Origin: Arthrobotrys musiformis
Taxonomy: Eukaryota > Ascomycota > Orbiliomycetes > Orbiliales > Orbiliaceae
Length of the DNA stretch: 64,000 nucleotides
Direction of reading: 5' to 3'
Assembly: GCA_036971715.1 (NCBI GenBank)
Contig: JAVHJL010000002.1
Coordinates: forward strand, 1,706,501 to 1,770,500
This document shows, piece after piece, positions 60,045 to 64,000 of this stretch. Position 1 is the stretch's first letter, and each line of letters starts with the position of its first letter. Below the pieces are notes generated by a model, which saw only the letters and a program-made list of their open reading frames with translations, did not search any database and was not told where the DNA came from. Both the position numbers and the translations under genes were made by a program.

Positions 60045-60414
60045 ACGCATCATTTAATGTTGGGCGGGGAGGACGACGAGATTTTATGAGCAGGAGGGTG
60101 TATGATCCGTGGATCTGACCAGTAGTAGATGCCATGTTTCTTTTTTGGCTGGGTTACGTCTACCAGAGTTTGTATTATATGCGTGGGGACGGCGTTTCTT
60201 CCATCTTGGACATTCCGTTAATTATTTGTACAAAACCCCGTCGAAGTCTTGTATTCCTGTTGATTTCAGTTATAGTATACTACATTTTACTCTTTTTTTT
60301 TCTGTTTCTGCTAGGGAGTGTCTTCGCTCCTCTTCATGACGCCAATACTAGTTCCATCTTATCCCTTCATCGATCCAATTACCCAGCCACCGCCCGGGGC
60401 AATATGTGTAGACT
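60045..60414. other. Convergent intergenic region
   Basis: The 3' flanks of NOP56 and the haloacid dehalogenase gene. No gene is seen. Confidence 0.5.
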
Positions 60415-61328
60415 TCAGTCCTCATCCCTCTTATTCTCCTCAGCAACCTCCTTCCAAACCTTCCCCTTAGCCTCCAAAATGCCCTCCAGCACACCCTTCA
60501 ACTCCTCCAAACTCTTAATAACAAACTTGGGCCCATCCTCAACCAGTGCATCATGCCACCCATTCCCAGCCCGATCAACCCAAACACCCGTCATCCCCAC
60601 AGCCTGGGCGCCGACAATATCAAACGGATTCGCCGAAACCAGCACAACCTCATCGATACCCCCATGCCTCTCACCCAACCCAATACTCTTCCCCATCTTC
60701 GCGGCCAAATACTGGTACATCATCGGATGCGGTTTGTACTTCTCGATCTCATCGGCCGACAAATACGCCTCCTTCTCCTTAACACCCTTGAACACCTGTA
60801 ATTCCGGAGTATTTATCACCGCATCTCTGGCCATCTGAGACGTACCATTTGTGAAGATTATGGATTGTATGTGTTTCGTGGATTTGATGGATTCGAGGGA
60901 GGAAGGGACGTCCGGGAACGGGGAGAGGGAGGCGTATGATTTTAGGATTTGGGTGATTTCTGAGTCGTTGTGGGGGATTGATGATTCCGAGAGGGCGTGG
61001 AGGAGTGATTTGCGGGTTACGCTGGAGAAGGGCTCGAAGCGTCCTATACTCGTCATTCAATTAGTATACTCCCATCTACCTACACACATCTTCAATAGCC
61101 AAAGGGGAAGAAATGGTAGAAATCCTTACCCATAGAATTCAACCGCCAGGTATACTCCAACTGATACCTCCTCCAAGCGGTAGCTATACCCCCAGCCTTC
61201 TCGGCATAAAACTCCGCCAGTTTCTTAGAGATGGAATCAGTGCTGAGGAGGGTGCCGAATAAATCGAAGGCAACTATGATCCGGCGGTCGACAATATTGT
61301 CGATGAACCTGGTGGTTTCGGCGTCCAT
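60415..61328 (-). CDS. HAD-superfamily (S)-2-haloacid dehalogenase-like hydrolase
   Basis: Two exons (61328-61130, 61043-60415) encode about 275 aa. Members hydrolyse 2-haloacids through an aspartyl-ester intermediate; many fungal homologues act on unknown phosphorylated or halogenated compounds. HAD motif I is IVAFDLFGTLLS with the nucleophile Asp. The helical cap contains AGGIATAWRRYQLEYTW, close to the type II haloacid-dehalogenase cap (RQKQLEYTW in bacterial enzymes). Motif II is SIIFTNGT, motif III the Lys in EKYKPHPMMY, and motif IV VSANPFDIVGAQAVGM. In place of the usual FDVYGT, here it is FDLFGT. The active-site set is complete. Convergent with NOP56. Confidence 0.87.
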
Positions 61329-62315
61329 TTTTTTTCCTTTCCTTCGGCTATTGTGGTTTCGTAGAATGGATAGTTCGAGATTTAATGTTTGAGGCCGAGC
61401 TTTGTGTCGCGGGGTCGGAGAGATGAGGGGGTATTGATTGTATGAGGAGGGGATGGGATGGGGAGTCGGTAGCTGTCGGTAAGCTCTTATATCAACGGTT
61501 ACGTAGGTAACCACTTCAACCCCCCCTCGGGACCCCCGTTGCTAGCCCTATCGCGCCGACGGCCGACGGCCGTAGGTAAAGACATACTTTCTAGCCCGCT
61601 CGGTCGCATGCGGTGGGGAAGCCTTTGGTGGGGTGGATGCGAACAGAGGATTGGCAACACAGCCCTGGCCACCACACAGAGTACAGCTTCATACACAGGC
61701 GAGATGGTGAGTATTAATATTACGAAACTATTGATATGAAAGGATGAAATTGTTCTTTTTTTTATTCATCATTGCACTTCTAAAGAGTGCCGTCTAGCAC
61801 CACTGCCAGCATACAAGAAACCGTTGGAAGGAGATAAGGGAAAAGGTTCTAGTACAGGTAGTCTTTTACATAAGAAAAAGCCAGACAGGGAAACATATCT
61901 TAGACCGGGACATGGATTGAGAGGTAATGAAGGCATAATAGGTAGGCAATCAGGAGAGACGGGTAAGAGAGAAGGGGGATTGAGGGAGTGTTCCTGGTCG
62001 TAAGAAAGTAGCCTTGAATAAAGAGAACCCGGTTTATCCTTACAAAAGAAAAAAAAATGTGAGAAGAAAAAAGGAAGAGGATAGGTTTATTTCGTGAAGG
62101 AGGGCATTAGGAAAACATAAAACATTTGCTGGCGATGATGTGTGCTGCTACATGAAGACTCACGAAGCCGTATGAGAGTATGAAGACAGAATACTCACTT
62201 GGAGCTTCGAATCTAAAAAAGACATTAATATGGAAAAAAGAAGTGAAGTTCACACATCCGCCGGTCGTGATGCTAGGTAGTTGGGCCAGAAAATCAAGAG
62301 CGAAGAAACGAGATC
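61329..62315. other. Intergenic region
   Basis: The promoter of the dehalogenase gene and the 3' flank of ASF1. Short open frames are unsupported. Confidence 0.5.
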
Positions 62316-63487
62316 TCAGTGCTGAGCGATGGGTTGTTGGACAGGTGGTTGGCCTGCCCCACCGGGAGCGACACCAGGACCGTCTTGATCCATGGCCATG
62401 GCGTCGTCTTCATCACCGCCCTCCTCTTCGTCCTCTTCGACTTCTTCGTCGGTGCTGTCTTCGATGTCTTCAGAACCCTCGCCAGCAGATTCCTCGCCAG
62501 CAGGAGGAGGGACACCTCCCATATCGGTATCCTCTTCCATGGCGTCCGCGTCACGAGGGGCGGCTTCGACTTCACCCTCGGCCTCGGCCTCAACTTCCTC
62601 CTCGTCTTCGAGTTCATCAGCTCCATATTGGTCGCCATCATCAGGAGCGAGGTCGGCCTCTGGCTGCTCTGGTGGGAATTCAGCTGGAGCAGATTCCTCA
62701 GAGTCCCTGTGGTAGAAATTATGAGCTTAAGTCACCGAGGCGTTTAGGGGAAGCTCAATGCCGTCAATAAAACATACCATTTGATAGCGAAACGGGTGAC
62801 ACGAGGCTTCTCAGCCAAGATGTTCTTGATGAGTCGGTCGATCTGAGGCTGCTTTGGAGGCTCGGCGTTCATCTCGGCATTGTCATATTCGTTATTGACA
62901 TAGTAGCCGACACGGATGAACTCCCTACCATCGTAGGCCCCAGTCAAAAGGATGACGGTGACACCAAGAAGTTCGGAGGTGGGGATCTTGTTCAAGGCTG
63001 GTGGTTCGGCTGAAAACTCGAACTTGTTGACACCAACTGGGATTGGTCCAACAAGCAAAGAGTCAAGCTCCTGATCGTAGTCGGAACTAGATGAAAACCG
63101 GTCAGTACGCGTTATTCTGGCCCGAGTTTGGCACGCGACGTGGTGCGAGGAGTGGTAGATCCTGCGTACCTTGTAGCCGATCCGACGTAGATGAGCTTCC
63201 ATTCCAAATCTAACACCCGGAAAAAAGAACGTCAGTGCGAGTCTAGATGGCATAGAAGGTGCTATCTAGTCTAACCTTTGGTCAGTTGCTCGACGCACTC
63301 GAAGGTGATTTCGAATCGAAATGGTCGACTGAAGGGAGCGGGGTTGTCAAGTATATTGACTTTGAGAAGGGAGACGACAGACTAGATGCCGAGCAACTCA
63401 GGTTAGACGCTGGACATTCACGCTCGGCACTTTGGTTTATAACAAATAGAAAAAGTGAAGGGAAAAGGGAAAAAAGTATCTTACCAT
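62316..63487 (-). CDS. ASF1: Histone chaperone Asf1
   Basis: Binds H3-H4 dimers and hands them to CAF-1 or HIRA during replication-coupled and -independent nucleosome assembly. Six exons fit: 63487-63485 (the ATG alone), 63381-63276, 63209-63170, 63086-62778, 62706-62316, giving about 282 aa once counted as five coding segments. The core is an Ig-like fold: SVVSLLKVNILDNPAPF, FRFEITFECVEQL, DLEWKLIYVGSATS, YDQELDSLLVGPIPVGVN, LGVTVILLTGAYDGREFIRV and [20 protein letters not shown]. The C-terminal 120 residues are very acidic (EDEEEVEAEAEGE), as in fungal Asf1. The start codon is separated from the second codon by an intron with a CTAAC branch site, which is why no ATG-initiated frame reaches the N-terminal beta strand. 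The spacing NILDNPAPFSRPFRFE differs from the usual NNPAxFxDPYxFE but aligns without gaps. Confidence 0.93.
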
Positions 63488-64000
63488 GGTGAATGTTGAG
63501 TGTTTCGAACGTCGATATAGACAGGGAGTGAGGAGTGGTGTTTGTGGTGTTGGAGTGAAGAAACAGGTAAAAGGTAATAGCAAAGGCTAAAAGAAATACC
63601 AGAGCTCTAACCAGTTAGCTACCACAGCTGAGCAGGAATTCCAACCAATGGAAAGGAAGCTACCCAAGTACTGAAGACTGTTGTACTCTACCTTTTTTAA
63701 TTTGCTTGATGGATATGAGGCAATTGAGACCGACAGTGAAGTTGGTGATGATGATTGGATGGAGGTGAAGAAGGTGAAGAAGGAAGAGAAGAGGGAGGAG
63801 AAGAAGAAGAAGAGGAGGAGGCCAGAAAGTTTTCTCCGCTCTTCCTCTCGTTTTTTTTTCTTAGGTGAGGTCTAAAGTGGCCTAGCAACAGCGTCGAAGC
63901 TAAATTGCGGTGGAGGGAAGCCAAACAGCGCCGGACGCTGCAGTCAGTTGCTGTGCGTGTGCAGCCTGTAGTTACAGGTATTACTGTTAGCTAGCACGCA
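63488..64000. other. Right edge, upstream of ASF1
   Basis: Promoter and leader of ASF1 plus a GA-rich stretch (63756-63820) that yields low-complexity frames on both strands. No gene is supported. Confidence 0.5.

Noticed and set aside
59655..60135. Long overlapping frames on both strands in the NOP56 3' end (Leu/Ser/Arg-rich)
   Set aside because: These are shadows of the AAG/GAC/GAA repeats encoding the Lys/Asp tail of Nop56.
1..64000. CRISPR arrays, bacterial operons, integrases or transposase genes
   Set aside because: The DNA is fungal nuclear; no regularly spaced repeats and no transposase or reverse-transcriptase motifs were seen in any frame.

Overview
The window is nuclear DNA of a filamentous ascomycete (Pezizomycotina). 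Nearly every gene is broken by short introns (about 55-190 nt) with GTA(A/T)GT-type donors and a CTAAC branch site close to the acceptor. The content is also typical of that group: a FREQUENCY clock gene, a PAS hybrid histidine kinase, a DHA2 efflux pump, a CE18-type exopolysaccharide deacetylase and a cofactor-independent phosphoglycerate mutase. The order below Pezizomycotina cannot be fixed by eye. I rebuilt exon structures by hand, keeping reading frame and family motifs continuous; they are models, not transcript-supported annotations.

Layout. 0.7-2.8 kb (-): DHA2 drug:H+ antiporter. 5.2-9.2 kb (-): hybrid histidine kinase. 10.5-11.6 kb (-): DUF202 membrane protein. 13.1-15.9 kb (+): GH3 beta-glucosidase with a PA14 insert. 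16.4-17.5 kb (+): APH-fold kinase-like protein. 18.0-19.1 kb (-): SWIM/RING ubiquitin ligase. 20.9-23.8 kb (+): secreted CE18/Agd3-like polysaccharide deacetylase with a mucin-like tail. 25.3-27.7 kb (+): Cdc1/Ted1-type metallophosphoesterase. 28.5-30.4 kb (-): iPGM, divergent from MED9 (30.9-31.3 kb, +). 32.0-33.7 kb (-): cytosolic SHMT. 33.7-39.4 kb: gene-poor stretch holding one intron-containing tRNA-Ser(CGA). 39.4-43.0 kb (+): Sro7/Lgl-family exocytosis protein. 44.0-44.5 kb (+): GGCT/AIG2-like protein. 45.2-47.3 kb (+): F-box protein. 48.1-51.7 kb (-): FREQUENCY, with about 3.6 kb of non-coding upstream DNA. 55.2-57.5 kb (-): CCT6, divergent from NOP56 (58.1-60.0 kb, +). 60.4-61.3 kb (-): type II haloacid dehalogenase. 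62.3-63.5 kb (-): ASF1.

How it fits together. This is mostly a housekeeping neighbourhood (glycolysis, one-carbon metabolism, chaperonin, snoRNP, histone chaperone, Mediator, exocytosis) interspersed with environmental-interface genes (efflux, sensing, glycosidase, polysaccharide deacetylase, clock). There is no operon-like logic and I see no secondary-metabolite or mobile-element cluster.

The most unusual features are: (i) three coding micro-exons of 4, 5 and 12 nt, each needed to keep the frame of a conserved protein, plus an ASF1 first coding exon that is only the ATG; (ii) a repeated ATCGGTCGA element in the upstream region of frq; (iii) stop-free, in-frame introns in the DUF202 and Sro7 genes that would hide in naive ORF calls; (iv) a roughly 60-residue insertion inside the receiver domain of the histidine kinase.
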